Below, piece by piece: positions 1 to 15,585 of a stretch of DNA of 64,000 nt. Where the stretch lies: the NCBI GenBank assembly GCA_000827325.1, contig KN832877.1, positions 496,001 to 560,000 on the forward strand. The letters run 5' to 3'. The stretch comes from Oidiodendron maius Zn (taxonomy: Eukaryota > Ascomycota > Leotiomycetes > Myxotrichaceae). Position 1 is the first letter of the stretch; every line of letters begins with the position of its first letter. The notes under the pieces were generated by a model that was not told the DNA's origin, did no database searches, and saw only the letters and a list, made by a program, of their open reading frames with translations. A program made the position numbers and the translations under genes.

Positions 1-607
1 TCCCCGCCTCCTGCACTGCTTGCTCATTCGTGTGATCCATTCTGTATAAACTCGTGAACCGTTCGAGATCTGACGGCGTCCAGCTGTCCTTCCGCGCGAG
101 TAATGCAGTTACCTCCTTCTGCGTAGCGGCGCGATCAGCAACGGTACTCTTATACGTCTGGCGCGAGCTCCGCACTCCCTCCTGTGCAGCCTGTACGCGT
201 GATTCGAGCGACACGATGCGCACTTTGAGGGCCTCGATGCCGGAGTAACCTGTCAGATCATTAAGACGTTGCGAGGCTTTGAAGATGTTGCCTTGCAGCT
301 GATCCATGACGTTGGAGAAGCGTTTCCCCAGTGCGCTGCGCCGGTCCGCTGCGGCGGAAGGCAGTTCCTTGGCAACATTTTCCGGGATGGGTGAGATGGG
401 CGTAGGCTCTGCGGGTTTTGAAGAGGCGGTGGCGGGAGCAGATTTGGAATCATCAGCGTACCGCCTGATCTGACAGCGGATTCTACACTGGCGGCATGGT
501 GATGCGCGGATGGAGGGATGGTTGGACAAGCCGAAGGAGCGAGACGCGGTGGAGGAGACAATGGGCTCGAAGAGGAGTCGTGGGGCGACTCTGGCCAAGG
601 GCTTCAT
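1..607 (-). CDS. SHE9: SHE9/MDM33-like mitochondrial inner-membrane protein, 3' part cut by window edge
   Basis: Runs off the left edge, so only about the first 202 codons are present. Reading back from an ATG at 605-607, the frame stays open with no intron. The first ~50 residues are rich in Arg and Ser with few acidic residues, like a mitochondrial presequence. A Pro/Ala linker follows, then the family block beginning KRFSNVMDQLQ and containing RLNDLTGYSGIEALK, a heptad-like stretch, and WTPSDLERFTSLYR. In yeast She9/Mdm33 this coiled-coil region lies in the inner mitochondrial membrane and affects inner-membrane fission and organelle shape. The C-terminal membrane segments fall outside the window. 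The start is the only in-frame ATG before the conserved block. The assignment rests on remembered family motifs. Confidence 0.85.
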   Translation of the reverse strand, partial: MKPLARVAPRLLFEPIVSSTASRSFGLSNHPSIRASPCRQCRIRCQIRRYADDSKSAPATASSKPAEPTPISPIPENVAKELPSAAADRRSALGKRFSNVMDQLQGNIFKASQRLNDLTGYSGIEALKVRIVSLESRVQAAQEGVRSSRQTYKSTVADRAATQKEVTALLARKDSWTPSDLERFTSLYRMDHTNEQAVQEAG

Positions 608-1002
608 GGCCAAGGGAGATTAAGGAGGGCGGTGAGGGCGACGAGGTGGTGACGTGGTTGTGGTCGCTGGAATTGTTTATCTGGGGGAAAGTAATCCCAT
701 GAGGCATTTCGGATCATCGTCGGCCCCTGGCATTTCGGCGTCACCTCCCGAACTTCTTCACCGCTTTCGTTTTGGTGGGGCAACTTGACTTTTACTCCAC
801 CATGAAGGACGGATGGAATTGGACTCACGGCGCGAGGGATTGAATGTCCTGACGAGGGATTAAAGCACACTTGGGAGTTCCCTGGGTTTCTTATTCTCTT
901 TCTCCTTCTCCTCCTCTCTCTTCCTCCTGTATCTCTATCTTTAGATTTCAACTTCAATTCCCCGTTCTGTCCGGAAATCCCGCTTCTCGTAGACCGCCCA
1001 TC
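608..1002. other. Divergent intergenic region SHE9 / PYP1
   Basis: About 400 bp between two head-to-head genes. It contains a CT-rich tract at about 895-930 just before the PYP1 start, typical of fungal promoters. An in-frame extension upstream of 1003 is open back to 871 but is Ser/Pro-rich and looks like translated CT-rich leader. Confidence 0.5.
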
Positions 1003-1879
1003 ATGTCTCCCTCGACTCTCCCGGCCATGAAGACCAACCCCAAGTTCATTTTCTTCTCTGATTTTGACGGCACCATCACCGAGCGAGACTCCAATGACTT
1101 CCTCACCGATAATCTCGGGTACGGTGAGAAATTGCGCAAGCAGGGCAATCGGGACGTGCTGGATGACAAGATCTCATTCCGAGATTCCTTCCGAGGCATG
1201 ATGGACTCGGTGAAGACGCCCTACGACCAGTGCATCAAGACCCTGTGCGAGAATATCAGTCTGGATCCCTACTTCAAGCAGTTCTACCAATGGGCCAGAG
1301 AGAACAATGTGCCTGTGGTGGTCATCAGCAGCGGGATGGTACCCATTATCCGAGCGCTGCTGGTGCACCTGTTGGGACAGGACGCAGACGATATCCAGAT
1401 TGTCAGCAATGATGTTGCGCCCAGAGATGGGAAGAGCATCAACGATGAAGGTGGCTGGCAGATCGTTTTCCATGACGACAGGTGAGCGCTGTCTCAATTG
1501 CCATGTTATGTTCCTGAACCTGTAGATGCTAATCCCTTTGACAGCCATTTCGGTCACGACAAGTCCATTGAGCTGCGCCAGTACTCCAGTCTTCCTGACA
1601 GTGAAAGACCCACAATGTTCTACGCTGGAGATGGTGTATCTGACCTCTCGGCGGCCAAGGAGACTGATCTACTCTTCGCAAAGAAAGGGCATGGTAAGAG
1701 TATAGCTCACTGTTGAGAGACAATTTTAACGCTGAGTAGATCTTATTACTTATTGTATAAGGGAGAAAGTCCCCTTCACTGTCTTCGAAAACTGGTCGTC
1801 TATCCTGGCAACGGTCAAGGACATTGTGTCTGGTAACACTACTATCGAGAAGGTCTCGGCCGAGAGCGCTAAAGACTAG
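1003..1879 (+). CDS. PYP1: HAD-superfamily phosphatase of the PYP1 (YNL010W) family
   Basis: Three exons: 1003-1481, 1545-1693, 1740-1879; 255 residues, close to the yeast protein. HAD motif I is SDFDGTIT near residue 20. Motif II is the ISSG segment. Motif IV is GDGVSDLSAAK in exon 2, followed by DLLFAK. The C-terminus KVPFTVFENW appears only if the second intron ends at 1739. Yeast Pyp1 is a cytosolic phosphatase that removes phosphate from polyol phosphates such as glycerol- or sorbitol-phosphate; the substrate here is inferred. An upstream in-frame start at 871 is less likely because the added residues look like translated CT-rich leader. A second ATG at 1027 is also possible. Confidence 0.87.
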
Positions 1880-2529
1880 ATAATGGGTAAAAAGGGTTAA
1901 GTATTCCTCTATGCAGATATATATTGGAAAGGCTATAGGGGATTCTTAAAAGATTTCCTTACTTCGTAGATTTTGGTTCCTGGATTTAAAAGGTATTGCA
2001 GCATCGAATAGACCTATAGACGGCATGGTGATCTGCAGCGGCAACTGTGGCGAGGTCTTTAGGAATGGGGCAAACGGACAACGGCTTTAGTTAGGGAATA
2101 TAGAACGGAATAAAGCACAAGGGACCTCCAAAAATTTAGGTTATTTTGTATTGTGATATATCGTGGTGGTGTTTGCAAGTTTTCAAACCCATGAGATGAG
2201 CCCAGTATCGACAACAGGGAGGTATACATATATTTCAACAAGTTTAATAGTATTTCCACATACCAAAAGTGCCCTCGACACTTCACTGCACCCAAATTCC
2301 GAGTTGTTGTATTTTGTACAATTATCTTTGTATTTTGTGCAGCTCTCGACGGCGCCAACGCGCTTCTGACCAACCGACACACAGGCAAATCCAATCGCCC
2401 CGTTCCTTGCCGACGTCCTCTCAAAATCCTCGAAGCTTCACCCAAGCGACCGACACCACCTCAACTTCTTCTCCTCCGGCATCGACCACAACCTCCAATT
2501 GTCCCGCAACGTACCCCGCGCTCGCAGCA
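1880..2529. other. Intergenic, PYP1 3' end and RIP1 promoter
   Basis: About 650 bp. AT-rich after the PYP1 stop, becoming CA/TC-rich just before the Rieske gene. The reading frame of RIP1 is open upstream to 2269, but that translation is low-complexity Ser/Thr and is treated as leader. Confidence 0.5.
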
Positions 2530-3473
2530 ATGGCCGCCCTCTCGTCCGCCTCTCGCACCCTGCTGCGTGCCGTGCCACGCACGTCGATGTCGCTGCCGGC
2601 GCGCGCGCTGCTCTCGACAGGTCGGAGCGAGACGTCGTCTTTCGACTCGCCCTTCAAGGGAATGGGCAACAGCCCAACGACTAAGATCCCGGATTTCAGC
2701 AAGTACCGGAGTCGCAAGGGCGCCAATAGCAACCTCGTCTTCCAGTACTTCATGGTCGGCACTATGGGAGCTCTGACGGCCGCTGGGGCCAAAGCCACTG
2801 TGCAAGGTACGTGACGAGAATGGTTGAAGTGCGCCATCTAGAAGCTGCAGATGGATGAGATGGGGTGTAAATGGGGTAGAGGATGGGTAGAGAAGATCAA
2901 TTGGGATGCATTGCTGATAATTCTTTGCTTGCATAGATTTCCTAGTGAACATGTCCGCTTCCGCAGACGTTTTGGCCATGGCTAAGGTCGAGGTCGACCT
3001 GTCGACCATTCCCGAAGGCAAGAACGTACGTAGCGCCAGCTTGATAGGAGAGAGGGAATTGGATACTGATGGATACAGGTGATCATCAAATGGCGAGGCA
3101 AGCCCGTCTTCATCCGCCACCGCACAGCTGAAGAGATTCAAGAGGCCGAAGGCGTAGATATCACAGCCCTAAGAGACCCCCAAAAGGACGCGGATCGTGT
3201 CAAGAAGCCCGAATGGTTGATCATGATTGGTATGCCAAAATATACACCCCCGGTTGCTCTGTCTGAAAACGTTTCTGATTGATGTAATTAGGTGTCTGCA
3301 CACACTTGGGATGCGTGCCTATCGGTGAGGCAGGTGACTACGGAGGGTGGTTCTGCCCTTGCCATGGCTCCCACTACGATATTTCCGGCCGTATAAGAAA
3401 AGGCCCCGCACCGTTGAACCTCGACATCCCAGAATATGAATTTCCCGAGGAGAACGCATTGGTGATCGGTTAG
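2530..3473 (+). CDS. RIP1: Rieske iron-sulfur subunit of the cytochrome bc1 complex
   Basis: Four exons: 2530-2806, 2937-3025, 3079-3229, 3292-3473; 232 residues, normal for the family. The N-terminus ([17 protein letters not shown]) is an Arg-rich mitochondrial presequence. A membrane anchor ([17 protein letters not shown]) precedes the hinge-like stretch [18 protein letters not shown]. The [2Fe-2S] ligands sit in CTHLGC and CPCHGS, both in the last exon, followed by [10 protein letters not shown]. The protein passes electrons from ubiquinol to cytochrome c1 in complex III at the inner mitochondrial membrane. The start was chosen because the presequence begins there; upstream in-frame codons look like leader. 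Confidence 0.96.
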
Positions 3474-4800
3474 ATTGTATACACCCAGGACGTTTTTCAT
3501 TTGTCAAGAATAGGGGAATATGGTAGACGTGATGGCATTTTGCAACATGTAGAAGGGAATGATGCCGTTGTACAAAAGATCATCGATATCTATCCAAAAC
3601 AATTGATAATTTCTTGAGGCTGTGTCTAGGTGACTACACATGAACAAGCGAGCGGAAGGATATTGATGCTTCGTAGTCTATCTATCCCTCTGTGCATGCT
3701 ATCTGATTACAGCATGAAAATATCAGGGCACATCCTATTCCTTCGCAGTCTTTGGTAGCTTGGTAGCTGGTGTTGCTAGCTTTTGGACGCCGTCCGAGGG
3801 TGCAGATATAACAGCTAAACCAGAAGCCAAGGATGAGTCGATGTGGGTTGTAGCAACTTTCTTGGAAGCAGTTTGAGGATTTAGATTATCCGCTATCTTT
3901 GCTGTTAATGATTTGCGTGTTTTGTGTTTGGCTGTAGTTGATAAAGGTGGTTGGTAGAAGTTACTAGATATGCAAGTTCTTAGTATTGTTGCTTTATAAC
4001 TTAAGAAGTTAAGAGGCAAGTAAACGAAGGCAATTTCTTTAGCTATAATGGTGGATCAAGACACTCTATTTATCGGTAAATCATACCTTTTCCACTTCAC
4101 TTTCCTTTATTGAAAGTTTACCTTTTAACTATACTTATTGTAGGGAACAAGCAAGTAAGCAAATACCATTCCTCCTAACACTTGCTATAGCATCACCTAT
4201 CTCAGATTCCTAGATATAGAAGCTATACTCTCCAGCCTAGCCTATAGTTTTAACCATGCTAGAAACAGGATTGGTAGAATCGATGCTGTCTAACCTATCA
4301 GAATTTGATGCTATGCCACCATCCACTGTCCTAAGACTCTGCTTCACCTTCAACTACACCTCAGGTAGGACTGATATCTAATTCACTAGTATCTTGTATC
4401 GCTGCATCTCCTGTCCGGGAAGACCCTGCTTTAAACAGTGTCTTTGTAACCTTCAAGATCCTTGATATACTAGGCAAATCCCGAGATTCTAAAGGCTGAA
4501 GAGCAGGTCAATTACCTTATTGGCTGCAACCGAACTTACTATAGATCGGACTTGGATTGGTAGATATAACGCCGTCCAATCTACTGGCTCTTAGCCTTAC
4601 TGCACATGCTCCCACTACCGCTACACCCTCTCCCCCGCTAGGCCTTCTTATATCCGTGGAGTCGATTCTATACAATCAGTCATCAACGATCTAGCTCGAC
4701 TTGCAAGAACAATCTCATAAGGCCGCGCTGTTTATATATATAGCAAATATATGCTTCTTGATGCTCATATTATACGTAATGGCTTTATTGACAACTAGCA
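3474..4800. other. AT-rich stretch with no intact gene, probably decayed
   Basis: About 1.3 kb rich in CTATA/TATAG words with stops in all frames. It lies directly upstream of the DUF3435 relic, where its recombinase core would be expected, but I could not read that core in any frame. The 94-codon minus-strand frame at 3735-4019 resembles nothing I recognise. Confidence 0.45.
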
Positions 4801-6753
4801 ATATCACAAGACCCAGAACTTGTGGCCAATCTGCAAGAACAGTGCGATTTGACGGACCATATAATTACCAAGTATGGATCTTTCGACGCTGTCCATACTA
4901 TCGATGATCCTCTACTATCGAAACTGCTGCAGCTCAAGTTGTGGTACACTACCCAAGAAGCATACCTTACGAGGAAAAAGTTCCAAGCTGAATGGTTAGG
5001 TCGCTTCGAATATCACGATCGTGACTCTATCCCACAAGAAGTTCAAGAAGTTCCTGAAGTATCGACTGACCAGATGTTTCCGTGGACATCTCAGTTGGAC
5101 AGGCTTGTTCTTGAAATAGAGAAAATTGATGAACAGCGGCACGAGAACATCCAAACCATTGATCCAACTCTGCTTGCAGAATATACAGAAGATTTTCTGG
5201 GTGAAAGTGGCGCAAGTCATCTCCTTGACGACCTTGGGGAGGCCTCTTCCAACGACACTATTTCGATGGACGACGTCCAACTTGAATACTTAGCTGAAGA
5301 TGTTCTTGACCTTGACGATATTAACAAGATACAAGGTCGCAAGTCGAGGAAAAACAAGTATGGATTTGGTCTCCGCCCGATTGGAAGACATTCGCTTTTT
5401 GACGGAGTAACTGATCTCCTTTACAACCGCACCAGACCTCACAGATGAGGCACTATCCCATGCATTTGTCATTATGTTCAACCATAACCACATCGCTGAT
5501 CGCTTCTACCCAAACCAAGAACCCTACTTGGGACCATGGACTGTCGATTTTGTGGAAAAGCTCTTATACCAGAGTCTGCGAGTGCTCGGCATGCCTATTT
5601 GTGCGAGGGGAACGCTCTGAATAGTTATACCTTCGAGAGACTTCAGCAAGGTCAAGCCACCACACTAGCAGCAGAAGCTTGTACCCAGGAGGGTTGCGAT
5701 AAACCCGCAACACATTGCAACTATAACTACCTGCCACCAGAAAGCAATTTAACCAAGTCTGTTGCTCAGCGTTTCAGAGCCCACTCAAAGAGTTACCACT
5801 TTGATCGGACGACATCCAAGTACGTTTGCAAGCCTCACTCCTTAATGTTCTCAGAGCTTAGCGACTACCGCATACATATGATACAACATCATCGTGCTCC
5901 TGTGGCCACTGTTCTTCTATCGAATGGCGAAGATATACTTCCTGGGTCGATGAATTTCTGGTGCAAAATCTGCCAAGTTTACATTCCGCGCACAGAGTCT
6001 ACCGAGGATGATCATTTCGGCCCTCACCTACTCGAGGCCAATGATGTAATGCAACCGTTTGGGTTAGCTGGTTTGGAGTTCAGTCATCTGTGGTTACATC
6101 CTGCGTTTTGTCCGTTCTGTCTCTTCGACAAGGATGTTCCTATATCGGTGAGAATGCATAGCCACGATGTCAAGTTAAAGAATATGGCCCACGTCGAAAT
6201 ATACCTAACAACGCAGAAGGACAGCGTGCTTCGTGCATGCCCTGCTTCTATGGAATCAGGTAATAGAGTACAGGCCACTTGCGGAGTGACAACTCTTATG
6301 ACCAAAAGGCAGCTAAAAGAGCATCTTGTGAAAGACCATAACATGATGTTCTCCTTGAAGAAACCGAAGCGAGCTGATATGGCCGGAGACGAGGATGACC
6401 ACGAGAAGGTCCAGGAGGTCGAGGAGGGCGAGGATGGTGGACAGAGTATCGCAAAGGAGAATGTAAGACCCAAGAAAAAGCCACGAGAGAGATTGTACAA
6501 CAACCACTGCGAGAGATGGACATTAACCAAGGATGAGGTGAACTGTACTAGCGACAGGAGTGAGTTTACACGGACGCTGTCCATTCGGAGGATAAAGTTA
6601 CAAACCCCATTGTTACCTAGCTTGAGCTTACAATTTACTCCGATAGCAAACCAAAATTTAGCACCAGAAAAAGCATTTGCATTTGTGTTAGAGGTTACAA
6701 GATCGAGTGGTTCATCACGGGAAGTTCAATACTGGTGTTGTATGTGGAATTGA
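4801..6753 (+). pseudogene. Degenerate DUF3435 (tyrosine-recombinase-like, FluG-domain) gene, C-terminal part
   Basis: Three coding blocks lie in shifting frames: 4810-5445 (frame 1), about 5432-5536 (frame 2) and 5536-6750 (frame 1). The first begins DPELVANLQEQCDLTD and continues KYGSFDAV, the pattern that follows the catalytic core in DUF3435 proteins. The third carries zinc-ligand pairs including CRFCGK, WCKICQ and CPFCLFDK, then a basic KKPKR segment, as in the C2H2-like tails of that family. The TGA at 5446 and the frame changes near 5435 and 5536 suggest frameshifts. The N-terminal recombinase domain is absent. DUF3435 proteins include the captains of Starship elements; that link is inference, as no element borders are visible. 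The last ~60 codons before 6753 resemble nothing. Confidence 0.6.
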
Positions 6754-6907
6754 CTGTATAGTCTAAGGTTCTAAGATTTATATAACTACACTATTTGAAT
6801 TGTGCGCTCGCTCGTTACAGATATTCAGATCATCCGTTCGGACCCGAATATCTGAATATCCTTCACAATTTGTTTAGACCTCATTCCTTACTTGTAAATG
6901 ACTACTC

Positions 6908-8759
6908 TTAATGACCATGTCCATCATCCTCGCCCCGAGTCTCATTATCTAGCACTATGAACGTATCTATTCTCATGATAGATATGCAAGCCTCCACAGC
7001 AGACTTCAGTTGGCGAATCTTGCTCATGCTCGGCTCCAACACACCAGCCTTGATCTCATCCACCACCTTACCCTTGGTAAGGTCAAGTCCATAGTTCTTA
7101 TAGTTCTTTTTCTTGGCAATGGTCTTCTCATCCTCGTTGGCATCGCCGTCCTGAATCCGCTGCGATAAGGCATGCCTAGATCGAAGTTGGGCGACCAGTT
7201 CAGATGAGTCCTTAGCGGCGTTGACAGCAAGGGTTTTAGGAATGACTAGCAGCGACTGGGCGAACTCGCCAATGGCTAGTTGCTCTCGAGAGCCGACGGT
7301 GCCGGCGAACTCTTCGAGGTAGATATGCAGTGCAGTCTCCACCGCACCACCTCCTGGAACGATGCTTCCGCTCTCCAGTGTTCGCTTGACGGCACACAGA
7401 GAGTCGTGAACAGACCTCTCCATCTCATCCAGCTGGTAGTCATTGGGTCCACGAAGAATGATGGATGCGGAGGAGAGCGCCTTTGTGCCTTTGACCAGAA
7501 TACACTCATCATCAGAAATCCGCTCCTGGACTACCTCCTCAGCGTGACCTAATGATGATGCCTCGAACTTCTCATCGCCATTAAGGTCAGACAGGGAGCT
7601 GACCATAGTTGCGCCAGTCGCCTTGGCTATCCTTCGGAGGTCCTCCTTCTTGCATCTTCGTACAGCCATGGCTCCCTTCTCAATGAAGAGCTTCAGGACC
7701 AAATCATCGATCCCTTTTGTGGTCAACACAACATTTGCTCCAGCTTTAAGAATCATCTCCACCCGTTCCATCACCATTCCAGACTCACGCTGTCTGATTT
7801 GTTCCAACTGTTGGGGATCGTCAATTGTGATATGGACGCCAAGCTTCATCCGCTCCTTCTGTAAATTCATATCAAGAATAGCAATTTTTGCATCTGTGAT
7901 CCTTGTCTTCATAGCTTGCGAGGCGACAGTGCAATTTAACGCATAGCCTTTTACCAATATCGACTCCAATGCTCCCTTTCCGTGTGCCTTAAGAATATTG
8001 ACTGCTTTCACAGGGTACTTGACCTCTTGCCTGTTATTCGTTGATTTGACAGCCTGCATAGCATCGACGACCATATTTGAGAAGAAGTCGGAGTCCGACC
8101 CGATAATCTTGCTCGACATAGAAGTTTTTGCAATATTGATCAGAGACTCCCGGCCCAGCTGATCTACCTTCACGCTGATGTTCTCGTGCATGTACTTCAC
8201 AGCCTCGCGGAGAGCTAGACGGTAGCCAGTGATGATGGTGGTAGGGTGTATGCGGTTCTTCATAAGTTCGTTTGCTCTCCGGAGAAGTTCTGCGGCAATT
8301 ATAACAACGGACGTCGTTCCATCGCCAACCTCTTTATCTTGCTGTTGCGCCAGGTCAACCAGAATCTTACCCGCCGGGTGCTCAATATCCAGTAGACTGA
8401 GGATAGTGGCGCCATCGTTCGTGACAGTAACATCCTGACTGATATTAATATTTAGGAGATTTTTAAGGCCCGGTTTGGCTTACCCCAATGTCGTCCACCA
8501 TCATCTTATCGAGGCCGCTAGGGCCAAAAGAGCTCTTCACTACATTTGCGATAGCTTGTGTAGCCAAGACTGTTCAAGAAATTACTTTTCGTTCTTCCAC
8601 AGAAATAAGCTGTCATACCATTCTGATCTCGAATATCTGAACCACTGATCTTCTGGCCGCCTAGGACTGTGGGAAATTAGCACATAAAATTCCTGGTCGT
8701 TATAGGACAATCATACACAGAGTCCCGGCATTCCGTGGTTGTTCAAAAAGAGATCCCAT
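6908..8759 (-). CDS. CCT1: T-complex protein 1 subunit alpha (CCT1)
   Basis: Four exons: 8759-8717, 8666-8619, 8569-8484, 8434-6908; 567 residues. The protein starts [15 protein letters not shown] and continues [14 protein letters not shown]. Group II chaperonin signatures follow: [30 protein letters not shown] (ATP-binding/hydrolysis) and the C-terminal VPGGGAVE. It ends [11 protein letters not shown]1 is one of eight subunits of the cytosolic ring chaperonin that folds actin and tubulin. The first three introns are 49-50 nt each and lie in the 5' sixth of the gene. The gene is head-to-head with prolyl-tRNA synthetase. Confidence 0.96.
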
Positions 8760-9445
8760 CTTGGTTGGATTGCTTCGACGGTGTTGCTCTCTCCTGGGCA
8801 AGTTTGTCGCTCCAGCTTCACAATTTCTTCCGCGCAGTTCTGGAGACGCGATGCAGCGAGCTTTGTACGCTAGCCGTGTACAGTTAGCGCCAAATTCGAA
8901 TCCCACGCAAGCATGTTGAGAGCTTTGTTGGCCTTAATTACAAGGCCAATATAATTTACCTTCTTTTACTATAGAAGAAGAGTATACAAAGGAGTGGAAT
9001 GGCCCGAGATAGCAGCCGTGAGTCAGGTGCTATGAGACTCAAATTGGCTGCTGTAGGGCCTTATTGCAAGCGTAAATGCACATTTTCGGGCATGGTACCT
9101 AACTAGAGAGCGCCATAACGCCTTGCCTCTAACCCCGACAATGAGTAATTTGTATGGAGTGATGTCACTCTTATAAGTTCAGGATAGGGCTGCTAGAAGA
9201 GTAATTCATATTTATCATCTAATTGTGGCTGAATCCCGGGACACAACAAACTTCCGTTTTGGGCAGCCGTCAATTCAGGGGAACGAGGCTGAGATCTCTT
9301 AAGCGAAGAGACACTAAATGGCGGGGAGTCAGACAAGTGGGTGAAGAGGCCCAAAACGAGTCACAAATATCAGGAGCAAAAATATAAAACTCGAGTCTCT
9401 GCCCTCCACCAAAAATAAATCCAACCCATTTGGCAAGCGGCAATC
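8760..9445. other. Divergent promoter region CCT1 / prolyl-tRNA synthetase
   Basis: 686 bp between two divergent housekeeping genes. No open frame of interest. The sequence TTCGAATCCC near 8893 recalls a tRNA T-loop but has no matching stem. Confidence 0.5.
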
Positions 9446-11182
9446 ATGGCGGACACCGCAGCAGGAGAAATGTCCAAGAGCGCCCAGAAAAAGGCTGAGA
9501 AGCAGGCCAAGATGGCTGCTGAGAAGGCCGCCAAAGCAGCAAAACAGAGCGTGGCCGTGGTGGGCGGCAAGAAGACTGACGATATCATTGGCATTACCGT
9601 AAAGAAAACTGAGAACTTCTCTGCTTGGTACCAGGAGGTGGTGCTCAAGGCCGAGATGATCGAGTACTACAATGAGATCTCGGGGTTCTTCATCTTGCGC
9701 CCCGCCTCCATGTATATCTGGGCCACAATTCGAAAGTGGTTCCAAGAGCGCATTGAAGCCATGGACGTCGAAGAGGCCAGTTTCCCGATGTTCCTGTCCT
9801 CGAAGTCATTTGAGAAGGAGAAGGAACATGTCGAGGGATTTGCTCCCGAGCTTGCTTGGGTCACCAAAGCGTACGTTCATTTGGTGTGACCATTTTCTTT
9901 CGGGCCAATGCTAATAATTGTACCCAGCGGAGACAAGGACCTCGAAGTTCCCATCGCTGTCCGCCCGACCTCTGAAGCCGTTATGTACCCATACTACTCG
10001 AAGTGGATTCGCAGCCACCGAGACCTTCCTCTACGACTCAACCAATGGAACAGTGTGGTACGGTGGGAGGCCAAGCAGACAACCCCCTTCCTCCGCGCGA
10101 GAGAGTTCCTGTGGCAGGAAGGACACACTGCACATCTCACTGAGGATCTAGCAGGCGAGGAAGTTCTGCAAATCCTAGAGTTGTATGCGGGAGTCTACGA
10201 GCAATTGCTCGCTGTTCCCGTGGTGCGAGGCAGAAAGACAGACAAGGAGAAGTTCGCTGGAGGATACTACACTACAACTGTCGAAGGCTATATCCCTTCG
10301 AATGGGCGAGGAATTCAAGGAGCGACATCCCACTGTCTTGGACAGAACTTCAGCAAGATGTTCGATATCACGGTTGAGGACCCTGCTCCCAAGGCCGGCG
10401 AGGGCGCCAAGCACATCCATGTCTGGCAGAACTCCTGGGGACTTTCAACCCGTGTCATTGGCGTCATGGTCATGATCCACGGCGATGATAAAGGTCTCGT
10501 CCTCCCTCCACGTATCGCCAAGCTCCAGGTGATCATCATCCCCGTTGGAATCAACAAGAACACCTCCGCCGAGGACCGCACCAAGCACTATGATCAACTC
10601 CAAGAACTCAAGGGCACGCTTAAGAAGGCCGGTGTGCGCAACGACTACGACCTCCGCGATGGATATACCCCAGCGTGGAAGTTCAACGACTGGGAACTCA
10701 AAGGCGTTCCCCTCCGTCTCGAATACGGGCCTAAAGACGCGGCACAGAGTGTCGTCTCCTTCGCGCGCCGTGACACCGGCGAGAAGGGCACCATTGCACT
10801 TTCCGCGCTCGCCACCGAGATCCCTGCGCTGCTCGAGAAGATCCAGGCCGACATGTACGCTAAAGCTGACGCGTCGTTCCGCTCGCACCGCCTGGTGCTG
10901 ACGGAGTGGGACAAGGTGGTGCCTGCGCTGGACTCGAAGAACGTGGTCGTCATCCCGCATTGTCTGCAAGAGAAGTGCGAGGACCAGATTAAGGAGAGCA
11001 CGAAGGGCGCACCAGACGAGATGGAGGGTCCTGCAGAGCTAAGAGCCCCGAGCATGGGTATGAAGAGTTTGTGTATTCCCTTTGAGCAGCCGGAGGGGAT
11101 TGTCAAAGGGGAGACGAAGTGTTTGAATCCTCAGTGTGGGGCACTGGCGGAGAAGTGGTGCATGTTTGGAAGGAGTTATTAG
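9446..11182 (+). CDS. Cytosolic prolyl-tRNA synthetase (eukaryote/archaeal type)
   Basis: Two exons: 9446-9870 and 9928-11182; 559 residues. A Lys/Ala-rich N-terminal tail (residues 10-35) precedes the class II core. Motif 2 is in the RWEAKQTTPFLRAREFLWQEGH region and motif 1 near FFILRPASMYIW. RPTSEAVMYP binds the adenylate/proline site. The anticodon-binding domain starts near VIIIPVGINK. A C-terminal zinc-binding domain is indicated by CLQEKCED and CLNPQCG, ending in CMFGRSY, typical of this ProRS type. It charges tRNA-Pro in the cytosol; no mitochondrial presequence is present. The 57-nt intron restores the frame exactly (K-A-G-D-K). Confidence 0.95.
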
Positions 11183-11796
11183 AGAGAAAATGGGGTGATG
11201 TGGGGAGTTGGAGTTTAGTTAGCTACTGTGCGAAAGATGTTACCGTTGCATGGGAATGGGAAAGCGATGGGTGGATTGCTATGATACAGTAGTGATGGCT
11301 ACAAGCATCGGATATGATCTCACGTGTTGCATTACACTGTGATGTTAGAGCATTCGTTCGCCAAGCGCAAAGTTAAATGGTCCTAATTTCTCAGATGGAT
11401 GGCAAGCAAGAGGGATATACCGTAGCTAAGTATCACGAGTGTGTCAATGTTAAAAGTATACAAGCACAAAAGGGCAAAATTAGAAGTACTGTGTTTCATT
11501 GTCATGAGAGTTGGACTACCATTACGAAGAGCAGAAGGCCCCTCCCTCCATTAAGATACCGTCCTCTCCAAGAATGCAAGAGAACCATTGATTCTAACCT
11601 ATTTCCAGCGAGGCAATATCCGTTGCTCTCATTTTTATTACCGTCCCGGTATAAGCCCAGGGGTCTCTCTAGCCCATCACTTGATGAGTGATAAGATTTG
11701 GGCATCTGTGCTTCACTAAAGCACATATCACCGGGAATGCGAAGGCACCGAGGGGTATCGTATGGCGGACAAAAGTCTTCACCCGGGACAGGTTCT
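11183..11796. other. Convergent intergenic region ProRS / pkcA
   Basis: About 610 bp between the 3' ends of two convergent genes. A 104-codon plus-strand frame at 11377-11691 is Arg/Pro/Ser-rich and unlike any family I know. I see nothing else. Confidence 0.5.

Positions 11797-15585
<3,789 letters not shown>

Noticed and set aside
6084-6584. 166-codon minus-strand frame
   Set aside because: Antisense shadow of the zinc-finger part of the DUF3435 relic.
4801-6753. An intact Starship element headed by a DUF3435 captain
   Set aside because: The recombinase core is missing, frames are broken, and no element borders or cargo lie next to it; conserved housekeeping genes flank it on both sides.
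8880-8920. TTCGAATCCC resembling a tRNA T-loop
   Set aside because: The flanking bases do not form a T-stem and no matching D-arm or acceptor stem is present.
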